From the NCBI RefSeq assembly GCF_011758645.1, contig NZ_JAAMOZ010000001.1, positions 310,001 through 374,000 of the forward strand: a stretch of 64,000 bases of DNA, given 5' to 3'. Under the pieces are notes generated by a model. That model saw nothing but the letters and a program-made list of their open reading frames with translations. It had not been told where the DNA came from and searched no databases. Below are positions 26,324 to 34,382 of the stretch, in pieces. Both the position numbers and the translations under genes were made by a program. Every line of letters starts with the position of its first letter. Within the stretch, counting starts at the first letter, position 1. This DNA comes from Brooklawnia cerclae (lineage in GTDB: Bacteria > Actinomycetota > Actinomycetes > Propionibacteriales > Propionibacteriaceae).

Positions 26324-26330
26324 GACTGTG

Positions 26331-26336
26331 ACTATA
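26331..26336 (-). promoter_or_regulatory. Candidate -10 element of a leaderless lacI transcript
   Basis: TATAGT on the minus strand ends 7 nt before the lacI ATG, and no Shine-Dalgarno sequence precedes that ATG. The spacing places the transcript start at or next to the start codon. No convincing -35 is seen. Confidence 0.35.
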
Positions 26337-26382
26337 GATGGCCCCGGGCACGGCGAGGGTGCCACCAGTTCGGTGGTGTCGC

Positions 26383-26465
26383 CGAGAATCGGGATGTCGT
26401 CTTGTCCGCTACCGGCGTGTCGGTAGGACGCGCCGAGGACGCCGCGGACGAGATCCCGACTCTCG
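26383..26465. repeat. Inverted-repeat element, copy 1, flanking the DUF559 gene
   Basis: Arms CGAGAATCGGGATGTCGTC (26,383-26,401) and its near-complement (26,447-26,465) match at 17 of 19 positions around a GC-rich 45-bp centre with internal dyad symmetry. It lies in the spacer between the divergent lacI and DUF559 genes. A related element with nearly the same arm sequence lies beyond the other end of the DUF559 gene. Confidence 0.6.
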
Positions 26466-26527
26466 CCGGTTATCCACAGGCTGCCGGAATCTGGGCACCG
26501 ACGGGTGCGCTCACCCACCATCCAGGC

Positions 26528-27412
26528 ATGGATCCACTCATCGTCGATGCCCTCGAACGCGGTCGAGGGGTGCTGATGCGCGCCTGCGAACCCGGGCTGG
26601 CCGGACGCATCGACGCCGCACGCAAGCGGGGCGAACTGGTCTCCGTCCTCCCGGGTGTCTATGCGCCCTCCGACGCCGCGGCAAGGCTCGATGTCAGGGC
26701 GCGAGCGGCCTGCGTCCGCGACCCCGATGCGATCGTCGTCGGGGCGGCCGCGGCCTGGCTGCATGGCTGGGAGGCACTCGGGCAGCCGGACGAGGTGGCC
26801 GTCGCGACCCACGTGCTGCGCCGGCGTCCGGGTTTCCGATTCGAACGCCGGGACGTGCCCCCGGAGCTGCTCGGCCGGGTTCACGGCATTCCGGTGACCT
26901 CGGCGCCGTTGACCGCAGTGGAGTTGATTCCGGAGCGCGGGCCTGATGCCGTCAACGTGGCACTACGCAGCGGCGTGCGCCTGAGCGAACTATGGACGGC
27001 CTTCGAGCGGATGCCGGGCCGACGCGGCAACGCCGTCCGGCGTGAGGTGCTGCTCGACTCGCGCGACAGCCCCTGGTCGGCGGCCGAGCGTCGCGCCCAT
27101 CGCGCGCTGCGGGACCGGGGAATCGACGGCTGGGCGACGAACCATCCCGTCAGGGCGGCATCGTCGTCCCGGATCGTCGCCTACGCGGACGTCGCCTTCC
27201 CGCTGCTGTGGCTCGACATCGAGATCGACGGTCGCGGATACCACGACAGCGACAACGCCTTCGTCTCCGATCGTGCCCGCGACGAGCGGTTGGCCCTGCT
27301 GGGGTGGCAGGTCGTCCGGTTCGCGGCTTCCCGGGTGTTCGCCGACCCTGACGGGTTCGCGGACGCCGTGGCCGCGCTCGTCGAGGTGAGGGCGCGTCAG
27401 CTGGGACGATGA
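26528..27412 (+). CDS. DUF559-type (Vsr/restriction-nuclease-like) protein
   Basis: 294 residues. The N-terminal 60 residues look like a short winged-helix region ending in VLPGVYAPSD, a form shared with the AbiEi-like predicted antitoxin/regulator family. The C-terminal 100 residues carry the DUF559 nuclease-like core: VAYADVAFPLLWLDIEIDG followed by RARDERLALLGWQVVRFAAS. Such proteins are common and usually unassigned in actinobacteria; some are thought to be endonucleases. ATG 26,528 is the first start that begins the conserved part. The gene is isolated and flanked on both sides by related inverted repeats. Confidence 0.65.
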   Translation: MDPLIVDALERGRGVLMRACEPGLAGRIDAARKRGELVSVLPGVYAPSDAAARLDVRARAACVRDPDAIVVGAAAAWLHGWEALGQPDEVAVATHVLRRRPGFRFERRDVPPELLGRVHGIPVTSAPLTAVELIPERGPDAVNVALRSGVRLSELWTAFERMPGRRGNAVRREVLLDSRDSPWSAAERRAHRALRDRGIDGWATNHPVRAASSSRIVAYADVAFPLLWLDIEIDGRGYHDSDNAFVSDRARDERLALLGWQVVRFAASRVFADPDGFADAVAALVEVRARQLGR

Positions 27413-27422
27413 CCGCCAACGG

Positions 27423-27499
27423 GAATCGGGATCTCGTTTTGTCGCGCCCCGGCGCGTCGGCGGGGCGCGCCGGGGAAGGCTCGGACGAGATCCCGATCC
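27423..27499. repeat. Inverted-repeat element, copy 2, flanking the DUF559 gene
   Basis: Arms GAATCGGGATCTCGT (27,423-27,437) and its near-complement (27,485-27,499) match at 14 of 15 positions. The centre holds an internal GC-rich dyad (CGCCCCGGCGCG and CGGGGCGCGCC). It fills the space between the convergent DUF559 and pdxT ends and may also act as a terminator. It is related in arm sequence and layout to the element at 26,383. Confidence 0.6.
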
Positions 27500-27502
27500 T
27501 CG

Positions 27503-28108
27503 TCAGGCAGCCTGGACGCGTCCCTCGACGTCGTCGAGCAGCCTGCGGTGGAACAGAGGTTCCCCGGTGAGCTCGGGGTGGAAGGCGATCCCCGTGATCG
27601 CTCCCTGCCGCACCGCCACCACCGCGTCCCCCCGGCGTGCCAGCACCTGCACCCCCGTCCCCTGGGCGGCGACCATCGGCGCACGGATGAACGCGACCCG
27701 GGCAGACCCGTATGCGGTTGCCAGATCGGTCTCGGCGGAGTCGACCTGGGGCCCGAAGGCGTTGCGGCGCACGGTCACGTCCAGCACGGCGAGCGACTGC
27801 TGCCCCGGGGCGGGGTCGAGGACACGCCGGGCGAGCAGGACGAGGCCGGCGCAGGTGCCGAGCGTCGGCAGGCCGCCGGCGATCGCCGCCCGCAGGGGCT
27901 CGAAGAGCCCGAAGGTGCGCAGCAGCCTGTCGATCGTGGACGACTCCCCGCCGGGCAGCACCACCCCGTCCACCCGCAGCCCGTCGGGCCCGGTGAGGTC
28001 GGACGGTGTCCGCAGCGGCGCGACGCCCACGCCGAGCGACTCCAGGAGGCGTTCGTGCTCGCGCACCCCGCCCTGGAGCGCCAGGACGCCGACGGTGGTC
28101 ATGCTCAC
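27503..28108 (-). CDS. pdxT: Pyridoxal 5'-phosphate synthase, glutaminase subunit
   Basis: A 201-residue class I amidotransferase that feeds ammonia to PdxS for vitamin B6 synthesis. [17 protein letters not shown] is the family N-terminus, [16 protein letters not shown] forms the oxyanion region, [11 protein letters not shown] carries the catalytic Cys, and AFHPELTGE the catalytic His and Glu. GTG 28,108 overlaps the pdxS stop by 4 bp; ATG two codons later is an alternative start. Confidence 0.96.
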   Translation of the reverse strand: MSMTTVGVLALQGGVREHERLLESLGVGVAPLRTPSDLTGPDGLRVDGVVLPGGESSTIDRLLRTFGLFEPLRAAIAGGLPTLGTCAGLVLLARRVLDPAPGQQSLAVLDVTVRRNAFGPQVDSAETDLATAYGSARVAFIRAPMVAAQGTGVQVLARRGDAVVAVRQGAITGIAFHPELTGEPLFHRRLLDDVEGRVQAA

Positions 28109-29010
28109 CAGCCCCGTTCGGCCAGCCGGTGGGGTGCGGGGAGGTCGGCGACGTTGATGCCGACCATGGCCTCGCCGAGCCCTCGGGAGGCCTCCGCGAT
28201 CGCCGCGGGATCGTTGAACAGGGCGGTCGCCTTCACGATCGCCGCGGCCCGGGCCGCCGGGTTGCCCGACTTGAAGATGCCGGATCCGACGAACACACCG
28301 TCGGAGCCCAGCTGCATCATCAGCGCGGCGTCCGCGGGGGTCGCCACCCCACCCGCGGTGAACAGCACCACGGGCAGCGCCCCGGCCTGGGCGACCTCGC
28401 GCACCAGGTCGTACGGGGCGTGGAGTTCCTTGGCTGCGACGTACAACTCGTCCGGTTGCGACTCCCAGGTGGCCTTGAGGACGGCGATCTCGTGCCGGAT
28501 CGTGCGGATGTGCTTCGTGGCCTCGGAGACGTCGCCGGTGCCGGCCTCGCCCTTCGAGCGGATCATCGCGGCGCCCTCGGCGATGCGGCGCAGGGCCTCG
28601 CCGAGGTTCGTGGCTCCGCAGACGAAGGGAACGGTGAACGCATGCTTGTCGATGTGATGTGCGTAGTCGGCGGGGGAGAGCACCTCGGACTCGTCGATGT
28701 AGTCGACCTTGAGGTGCTCCAGTACCTGGGCCTCGACGAAGTGCCCGATGCGCGCCTTGGCCATCACCGGGATCGACACCGCGTCGATGATCGCGCTGAT
28801 CAGGTCGGGATCGCTCATCCTGGCCACGCCCCCCTGCGCGCGGATGTCGGCGGGGACGCGCTCGAGCGCCATCACCGCGACCGCGCCCGCGTCCTCCGCG
28901 ATCCGGGCCTGTTCGGGGGTGACCACGTCCATGATCACACCGCCCTTGAGCATGTCTGCCAGTCCCCGCTTGACCAGGGGGGAGCCCGTCACTGTCGTCA
29001 TGGGCTCCAT
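28105..29010 (-). CDS. pdxS: Pyridoxal 5'-phosphate synthase, PdxS subunit
   Basis: A 301-residue TIM-barrel synthase that makes PLP from ribose 5-phosphate, glyceraldehyde 3-phosphate and ammonia. Motifs include [42 protein letters not shown] (read in two parts), the catalytic Lys in VMAKARIGH, and the phosphate loop [20 protein letters not shown]. Length and sequence are canonical. The gene is divergent from pdxR with only about 70 bp between the favoured starts. pdxH for the salvage branch lies at 57,435. Confidence 0.97.
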   Translation of the reverse strand: MEPMTTVTGSPLVKRGLADMLKGGVIMDVVTPEQARIAEDAGAVAVMALERVPADIRAQGGVARMSDPDLISAIIDAVSIPVMAKARIGHFVEAQVLEHLKVDYIDESEVLSPADYAHHIDKHAFTVPFVCGATNLGEALRRIAEGAAMIRSKGEAGTGDVSEATKHIRTIRHEIAVLKATWESQPDELYVAAKELHAPYDLVREVAQAGALPVVLFTAGGVATPADAALMMQLGSDGVFVGSGIFKSGNPAARAAAIVKATALFNDPAAIAEASRGLGEAMVGINVADLPAPHRLAERGW

Positions 29011-29023
29011 CGTGTGCGCCTTA

Positions 29024-29079
29024 CTGGTACATCACCAGATCCAGAAACAGACGGATATAGATGGACCACTATTCTGGTC
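29024..29079. promoter_or_regulatory. Candidate PdxR operator region between pdxS and pdxR
   Basis: Two inverted repeats share a CTGGT/ACCAG core: CTGGT-N5-ACCAG (29,024-29,038) and GACCA-N6-TGGTC (29,064-29,079). The second contains ATAGTGGTCCAT on the minus strand, resembling the AGTGG-type sites reported for PdxR of Corynebacterium. TATTCT (29,070-29,075) could serve as the pdxR -10. Binding is inferred. Confidence 0.45.
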
Positions 29080-29081
29080 TG

Positions 29082-30707
29082 ATGCGCAGCGTTCCCGAGA
29101 TCACCGTCCCGCTCCATGTGGACGCGGCCCTCCGCGACCCGCTCCCCGTCCAACTCGTCGGCCAGTTCCGTACGCTGATCGCCGATGCGGTGCTCGCGCC
29201 GGGGGACGCGGTGCCGTCGAGCCGGGCTCTGGCGACCTACCTCGGCGTCTCCCGGGGTTCGGTGGTCGCGGCCTACGATCAGCTCCTCGCCGAGGGATAC
29301 CTGAGCGCCGCGGCGGGGCGCTCCACCGTGGTCAACCCGCAACTGCTCCGCGTGCATCCGCGTCCGGCCCGCCACTCCCGGCCCGCACCGCGTGACCCGC
29401 TCCCCGAACTCGACCTGCGTCCCGGGCAGCCGTGGACAGGTGACGTGACCGGACCCGCATGGCGGGCGGCCTGGCGCCGGGCCTCCGCGCTCCCGGTGGT
29501 TCCCAGTGTCCCGCCGCTGGGCCTCCCGGAGCTGAGAGACTCCTGGTCGGAGCACCTTCGGCGAATGCGGGCGGTGGTATGCGACCCCGGCCGGATAGCG
29601 GTGACCTCCGGTGGCCGCGAAGGCCTTTCCCTGCTGCTGCTCGCCCTGGGCAGGCAAGTAGGGCGTCCGCTCCGGGTGGGGGTGGAGGACCCCGGCTACC
29701 CCTCCCTGCGAAGGGTGCCTCCCCGATACGGGGCGACGATCGTCCCGGTGGCCGTCGACGATCACGGGCTGCGCGTGGACGATCTGCCCTCGGGCCCGGA
29801 CGTCCCCGACCTGCTGCTGGTCACCCCGAGCCATCAGTACCCGCTCGGGGGCTCGCTCCCGGCCGACCGGCGGCAGATCCTGCTCGAATGGGCCCGGCAG
29901 AACCAGGTCGTGATCGTCGAGGACGACTACGACTCCGAACTGCGCTACACCTCCCAGCCCCTGCCGGCGCTGGCGGCACTCGACGACCCCGCCGACGGGC
30001 GTGTGGTGCTTCTGGGGACCCTGTCGAAGATCCTCACCCCGGCCCTTGCGGTGGGTTTCCTCGCGCTCCCCGACTGGCTGGTCCCGGCTGTCGCGGACAC
30101 TCGTCGGGAGCTGGGGCAGCCGGTCGGCCTGGTCGCCCAACGGGCGGTGGCCGACTACCTCGGCAGCGGTGCGCTGCGGTTGCACACCCAGCGCATGCGC
30201 AATCGCTACCGGCGGCTGCGGGCGCGCGTCGTCGCGGAGCTGTCCGGCGTCCCCGGTCTGCACGTTCACCCCATGGACGGCGGTCTGCACGCCGTCGTCG
30301 AGTCGTCGCGTCCCACCGGCGAGGTCGTGGCCGAACTCGCCGCTGCCGGGGTGTGGGTGAGCCCGCTGTCGGAGTACTGGGCGGGCACCGGCACCCGGCA
30401 GGGCATCGTCTTCGGTTTCGGCGCGGTCAGCGAGGAGGACCTGGTGAGGGGGCTGAGGCTGATCGCGGCCGCGATGGCTTCGACAGGCTCAACCATCGTT
30501 TCGACGGGCTCAACGGGCGTTGCGACGGGCTCAGCTACCGTTTCGACGGGCTCAACGGGCGTTGCGACGGGCTCAGCTACCGTTTCGACGGGCTCAACGG
30601 GCGTTGCGACGGGCTCAGCTACCGTTTCGACGGGCTCAACGGGCGTTTCGACAGGCTCAACGGGCGTTGCGACGGACTCAACCGTCGCGCCGATCAGCGG
30701 TCCCTGA
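29082..30707 (+). CDS. pdxR: MocR/PdxR-family regulator (GntR helix-turn-helix plus aminotransferase fold)
   Basis: 541 residues. Residues 20-85 form a GntR winged helix (PSSRALATYLGVSRGSVVAAYDQLL in two parts). Residues about 115-465 form a class I aminotransferase-like PLP-sensing domain, with the PLP lysine in LLGTLSKILTPALAVGF. It should activate or repress the divergent pdxST in response to PLP. ATG 29,082 is preferred because the earlier ATG at 29,061 lies within the predicted operator and promoter. The last 75 residues (STGSTGVATGSAT-type repeats) are encoded by an intruding 42-bp DNA repeat and are absent from normal family members. Confidence 0.9.
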   Translation: MRSVPEITVPLHVDAALRDPLPVQLVGQFRTLIADAVLAPGDAVPSSRALATYLGVSRGSVVAAYDQLLAEGYLSAAAGRSTVVNPQLLRVHPRPARHSRPAPRDPLPELDLRPGQPWTGDVTGPAWRAAWRRASALPVVPSVPPLGLPELRDSWSEHLRRMRAVVCDPGRIAVTSGGREGLSLLLLALGRQVGRPLRVGVEDPGYPSLRRVPPRYGATIVPVAVDDHGLRVDDLPSGPDVPDLLLVTPSHQYPLGGSLPADRRQILLEWARQNQVVIVEDDYDSELRYTSQPLPALAALDDPADGRVVLLGTLSKILTPALAVGFLALPDWLVPAVADTRRELGQPVGLVAQRAVADYLGSGALRLHTQRMRNRYRRLRARVVAELSGVPGLHVHPMDGGLHAVVESSRPTGEVVAELAAAGVWVSPLSEYWAGTGTRQGIVFGFGAVSEEDLVRGLRLIAAAMASTGSTIVSTGSTGVATGSATVSTGSTGVATGSATVSTGSTGVATGSATVSTGSTGVSTGSTGVATDSTVAPISGP

Positions 30708-30720
30708 GCTTGTCGAAGGG
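30478..30720. repeat. Repeat tract of the TTCGACAGGCTCA family, inside pdxR 3' end and bad-family gene 3' end
   Basis: A 42-bp unit, itself two 21-bp halves based on TTTCGACGGGCTCAACGGGC, is repeated about three times with degenerate flanking copies. An opposite-orientation copy (GAGCTTGTCGAAGGG) ends the tract near 30,708-30,722. Because 21 and 42 are multiples of three, the tract stays open in the pdxR frame and forms its C-terminal tail. It also supplies the last residues of the convergent ATPase gene. Confidence 0.88.
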
Positions 30721-31658
30721 CCCGCCATCTGCACGAACCCCGCCAATGCCGAGCTCCCACCGAGGCCGGAAAGACGCGCGACGCCCGTGAGACTCCCGGC
30801 GTCGCGTCGCGTGAACCGGGCGGTCGGCAGCCCGGCCGACACGAGCCGGACGAACTCGTCGGCGATCACCTTCGACCGGAAGATGTTGCCTGACATGCCC
30901 ACAACAGCATCGGGCGCGGACGTCAGCCCGACCCGGGTGGCCCCCGTGAGCGCCGAGTGGGCGAGTTCGGCCGCAGCGGACGCACAGATCCGGTGACACA
31001 CGTCGTCCCGGTCGGCCAGGTCGGTAATCACTTTGGCGTAGGACGCGATGCGGGCGACTTTGGCGTCGTCGGCCTGCAACTCCAGGTAGGCGCCGGGAAG
31101 GCTGTCGAAGTCGCCTCGGACGAGGGGAGTCAGCGCGGTGGCGGGCCCGCGGCCGTCCTCGGCGCGCATGACGGCGTCCAGGCCTGCCCGGCCGATCCAG
31201 TAGCCCGATCCGGCGTCACCGATGAGATATCCCCAGCCGTCGACTCGCGCCACGCCTCCGGGCCCGGAGGCGAGTGTGACCACTCCGGTGCCCGCGGCGA
31301 CCGCGACACCCGGGCGGTCCCCGACGGTCGCGAGGTAGTTGGTGACCGAGTCGTGGGCGAGCCACAGACGTGTGATGCCGTCGGGGGTGAGCAGCCCGAG
31401 CAACTCGTCGGCGCCGCCGTCGGCGGGCAGGGCGGACGAGCCGATGGCGACCGCCTGCGCCCGCAATCCGTGTTCGCGGGCTGCGCGGACGCGCTCGGCG
31501 AGCTGTGGGACGACGGGCTGGTCGGTGATCAGCCCTGGAAGGTCGAGAGCCGGGTGGATGGCGTCGGCCATCGCGGCGCGCGCACCGCTCTGCCCGGCGT
31601 CCAGACAGAGCAGATCGGTGTCGCGTGAGCCCCGCGGTGGGCGTCGCGTGCCATCCAC
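30678..31658 (-). CDS. BadF/BadG/BcrA/BcrD-type ATPase, N-acetylglucosamine kinase-like
   Basis: 326 residues of the ASKHA fold. The phosphate-1 motif is LCLDAGQSGARAAM near residue 18, and the central VAVAAGTGVVTLASG and GWGYLIGDAGSGYWIG motifs are typical of GlcNAc-kinase-like BadF proteins. VVGMSGNIFRSKVI corresponds to the adenosine region. It follows pduP by 25 bp on the same strand and could be co-transcribed with the pdu operon. No role in propanediol use is established. The last 20 residues derive from the repeat tract, so the natural end may have been replaced. Confidence 0.75.
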   Translation of the reverse strand: MDGTRRPPRGSRDTDLLCLDAGQSGARAAMADAIHPALDLPGLITDQPVVPQLAERVRAAREHGLRAQAVAIGSSALPADGGADELLGLLTPDGITRLWLAHDSVTNYLATVGDRPGVAVAAGTGVVTLASGPGGVARVDGWGYLIGDAGSGYWIGRAGLDAVMRAEDGRGPATALTPLVRGDFDSLPGAYLELQADDAKVARIASYAKVITDLADRDDVCHRICASAAAELAHSALTGATRVGLTSAPDAVVGMSGNIFRSKVIADEFVRLVSAGLPTARFTRRDAGSLTGVARLSGLGGSSALAGFVQMAGPSTSSGTADRRDG

Positions 31659-31683
31659 CCGGACAACGTTAGCGCCCGGACTC

Positions 31684-33090
31684 TCAGCGCACGTTCATGC
31701 CGCCGACGAGCACGCAGCGGCGGCGGCGCGCGAAGCTGCGTGCGGACGTCAGCCCCTCACCGGTCGGGCCCGCGATCGTGAACGTCGTGTAGCCCTCGCC
31801 GCCCAGGCCGATGCCCGCGTACGAGGGGCCGTTCTTGACGAAGATGGTCGTCTGGATGCGCTTGGCCATCCTGGTCAGGGCGTTCACATCGGACGAGTGC
31901 ATGATCGCGGTGTGGCGGTTGCCGTGCTCGGCCTTGACCGCCAGGTCGATCGCCTCGTCCACGTTCTTCACCCGCACGATCGGCAGGATCGGCATCATCA
32001 GCTCGACCTGGACGAAGGGATGCTCGAACGGCACCTCGGCGATGATCAACCGCGTACCGGACGGTGCCTCGACGCCCACCGCGGTCAGAAGCGCGGTGGC
32101 GTTCTTGCCGACCCAGTCGGTCACCGGACGTGAGCCGTTCACCACGAGCGCTTCCAGTTGTGCCAGCTTCGCGGGATCCTTCAACTCGTAGACACCGTGC
32201 TTGAGCATCTCGAACTTCAGCAGGTCGGCGACGCACTCGACGGCCAGCACCTCCTTCTCGGCGGTGCAGAGCAGGTTGTTGTCGAAGCTCGCACCGTCGA
32301 CGATGTCCTTGGCGGCCCGGACGATGTCCGCGGTCTGGTCGACCACGGCGGGCGGGTTGCCGGCGCCCGCGCCGATCGCCTTCTTACCGCTGGACAGCAC
32401 GGTCTTCACGATCCCGGGTCCACCCGTGGCGACCAGCAGGCGGACGAGCTTGTGGGACATCATCGCGTTGGTGTTCTCGATCGAGGGCTTCTCGACCGTC
32501 ACCACCAGGTTGGCGGGTGCCCCGGCCTCGGCGAGCGCGGCGTTGATCTTCCTGATCAGCCAGTGGGAGATCTTCGTGGCGCGCGGATGGGGGCTGAACA
32601 CGACCGCGTTGCCGGCAGCGAGCATGCCGATGGTGTTGTTGATGATGGTCTCGGTGGGGTTGGTCGTGGGGGTGATCGCACCGATCACACCGAACGGCGA
32701 GATCTCGACCGTGGTCAGTCCGTCGTCGCCCGACCATGCCTCGGTGATCAGGTCCTCGATGCCGGGGGTGTACAGCGCGGCGGCCCTGTTCTTCGTGATC
32801 TTGTCGTCCACCCGGCCCATCCCGGTCTCCTCGACGGTGGCCCGGGCCATGTACTCCACGTTCTCCGGGAGTGAGGTGACGTCGCGGATGGCCTGGATGA
32901 ACCGGGCCCTGTCCTTCATCGAGCATTCCAGGTACGTGCGCCAGGCCGTGTCGGCTGCGGTGACGGCCGAGTCCATGTCGGCGAAGATGCCGTCGCCGAC
33001 CGGGGTCGGCGCCGCCTGGCTGCGGCCGACGACCTCTTTGACGACTTCCTGGACAACCTGGCGGACGACCTCCGGGCTGATGGTGGACAT
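31684..33090 (-). CDS. pduP: CoA-acylating propionaldehyde dehydrogenase
   Basis: 468 residues of the EutE/PduP aldehyde dehydrogenase family, converting propionaldehyde to propionyl-CoA inside the microcompartment. The N-terminal amphipathic helix VVRQVVQEVVKEVVG is a typical encapsulation peptide. The catalytic Cys sits in NNLLCTAEKEVLAV, and ITPTTNPTETIINNTIGML and GGEGYTTFTIAGPTGEG are family hallmarks. It starts 2 bp after pduO. Confidence 0.95.
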   Translation of the reverse strand: MSTISPEVVRQVVQEVVKEVVGRSQAAPTPVGDGIFADMDSAVTAADTAWRTYLECSMKDRARFIQAIRDVTSLPENVEYMARATVEETGMGRVDDKITKNRAAALYTPGIEDLITEAWSGDDGLTTVEISPFGVIGAITPTTNPTETIINNTIGMLAAGNAVVFSPHPRATKISHWLIRKINAALAEAGAPANLVVTVEKPSIENTNAMMSHKLVRLLVATGGPGIVKTVLSSGKKAIGAGAGNPPAVVDQTADIVRAAKDIVDGASFDNNLLCTAEKEVLAVECVADLLKFEMLKHGVYELKDPAKLAQLEALVVNGSRPVTDWVGKNATALLTAVGVEAPSGTRLIIAEVPFEHPFVQVELMMPILPIVRVKNVDEAIDLAVKAEHGNRHTAIMHSSDVNALTRMAKRIQTTIFVKNGPSYAGIGLGGEGYTTFTIAGPTGEGLTSARSFARRRRCVLVGGMNVR

Positions 33091-33092
33091 AA

Positions 33093-34109
33093 CTACCTCG
33101 CCTTCCGAACTGTGGAGAATGCGTGCGTGACTATGCGGACGTCTTGTTCGACGGTTCCTCCGGAGACGCCGATCCCACCGGCGATCCGACCGTCCACGAA
33201 GACCGGCAACCCGCCCCCGAACACGACCACACGGCCGTTGTTGGAGTTCTGGATGCCGTGGAGCTCACCCGACGGCGTCGACGGGTCCTTGAGGTCGGCG
33301 GTCGGCTGCTTGAAGGCGGCCGCCGTGTAGGCCTTGTTCATGGCGAGATCGAGGCTGCCCAGCAGCGAGTCGGCCATCCGGTGCAGCAGCACCAGGTGAC
33401 CTCCGGCGTCCACGCCCGCGAAGACGACCGGGACGGCGAGTTCGGCGGCCTTGGCTTCAGCAGCCTCGGCCATCTGCTTGAGCACGCTGAGGTCGTATCG
33501 GGCGATGTCGTAGCCGGGGGCCGGGCCGTCGTCCTGCGCGCCCAGCGCCCGCGTGACCGCCTCGCGCACGAGTTGTTCGAGTCCGGCCAGGTCATGGCGG
33601 TGTTCGGCCAGCCGCGCGAGCGCGTACAGGGCGTCCGACAGCCGGTTGAGATACCGGACGACCTCGGGACGCACCGGCCGCGTCTCGGCCATGGTCAGCA
33701 CCCGACGCTCCGCTCGCCGCGTCACGGTGCGGGCCCGGTGGAGTGCCGCCGAGGGCACGTCCCGGCCGGGGATGACGAACGCCCGTTGGGGGCCTGTCTC
33801 GGCCAGGCAGCGGTCGATCAGGGTCTCCAGGCTCGAGATGTCGGCCCCGGTGATGGTGCCGGTGAGCTGCTCGCGTCCCTTTTCGTCGCTCGCCAGTTCG
33901 GCGGCGAGCATGAACAGGCGCTGCTGGATGCCGTGCAGTGCCTCACGGGTCGCCTCGTCGGGCGACAGCGCCTTGGCCTCCCCGATGGACGAGTTGGCCT
34001 CGTCCACGGTGCCGTAGGCTTCCACCGCCACATCCTGCTTCGAGACGCGCGAACCGCCGAACAGGCCTGTCGTGCCCTTGTCGCCGGTGCGCGTGTAGAC
34101 GTTCGGCAT
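33093..34109 (-). CDS. pduO: PduO-type cob(I)alamin adenosyltransferase with HbpS/GlcG-like C-terminal domain
   Basis: 338 residues. Residues 1-190 are the adenosyltransferase: YTRTGDKGTTGLFGG, VEAYGTVDEANSSIGEA, and RRAERRVL plus RYLNRLSDALYALAR for ATP and cobalamin binding. Residues about 205-338 form the HbpS-like domain (GVDAGGHLVLLHRMADSL, GGLPVFVDGRIAGGIGVSGG). It supplies adenosylcobalamin to the diol dehydratase. The electron donor that normally makes cob(I)alamin in this organelle, PduS, is not encoded here. Confidence 0.95.
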   Translation of the reverse strand: MPNVYTRTGDKGTTGLFGGSRVSKQDVAVEAYGTVDEANSSIGEAKALSPDEATREALHGIQQRLFMLAAELASDEKGREQLTGTITGADISSLETLIDRCLAETGPQRAFVIPGRDVPSAALHRARTVTRRAERRVLTMAETRPVRPEVVRYLNRLSDALYALARLAEHRHDLAGLEQLVREAVTRALGAQDDGPAPGYDIARYDLSVLKQMAEAAEAKAAELAVPVVFAGVDAGGHLVLLHRMADSLLGSLDLAMNKAYTAAAFKQPTADLKDPSTPSGELHGIQNSNNGRVVVFGGGLPVFVDGRIAGGIGVSGGTVEQDVRIVTHAFSTVRKAR

Positions 34110-34111
34110 GG

Positions 34112-34381
34112 CTATCGCCCGATCTCCACGGTGTCGACGATGCCGACGATGGTCGAGTCGATGGGGGAGTCCGACCTGGAGGCGGCGAACCGCGCGGAAC
34201 TGCCCTTGGTGATGATCACGGTCGCACCGATGCCGGCGCCGACCGTGTCGACGGCCACCTCGGGCATGCCGATGAACTCGTCGTCGACCCCGATCCGCTG
34301 GACGACCATGAGCTTGAAGCCGACCAGCCGCTCGTCCTTGCTCGTCGAGACGACTGTCCCGCGCACCTTCGCCAAGAACAT
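34112..34381 (-). CDS. pduN: Microcompartment vertex protein (EutN/CcmL/PduN, BMV)
   Basis: An 89-residue pentamer-forming protein that caps shell vertices. FLAKVRGTVVSTSKDERLVG, the GAGIGATVIITKGSSAR core and a C-terminal DSTIVGIVDTVE strand are typical of the BMV family. It lies 1-2 bp from its neighbours on each side within the pdu operon. Confidence 0.95.
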   Translation of the reverse strand: MFLAKVRGTVVSTSKDERLVGFKLMVVQRIGVDDEFIGMPEVAVDTVGAGIGATVIITKGSSARFAASRSDSPIDSTIVGIVDTVEIGR

Positions 34382-34382
34382 G

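Noticed and set aside
25001-26527. Upstream extension of the DUF559 frame
   Set aside because: It runs antisense through the lacI gene and has no similarity to the family. The conserved part begins at 26,528.
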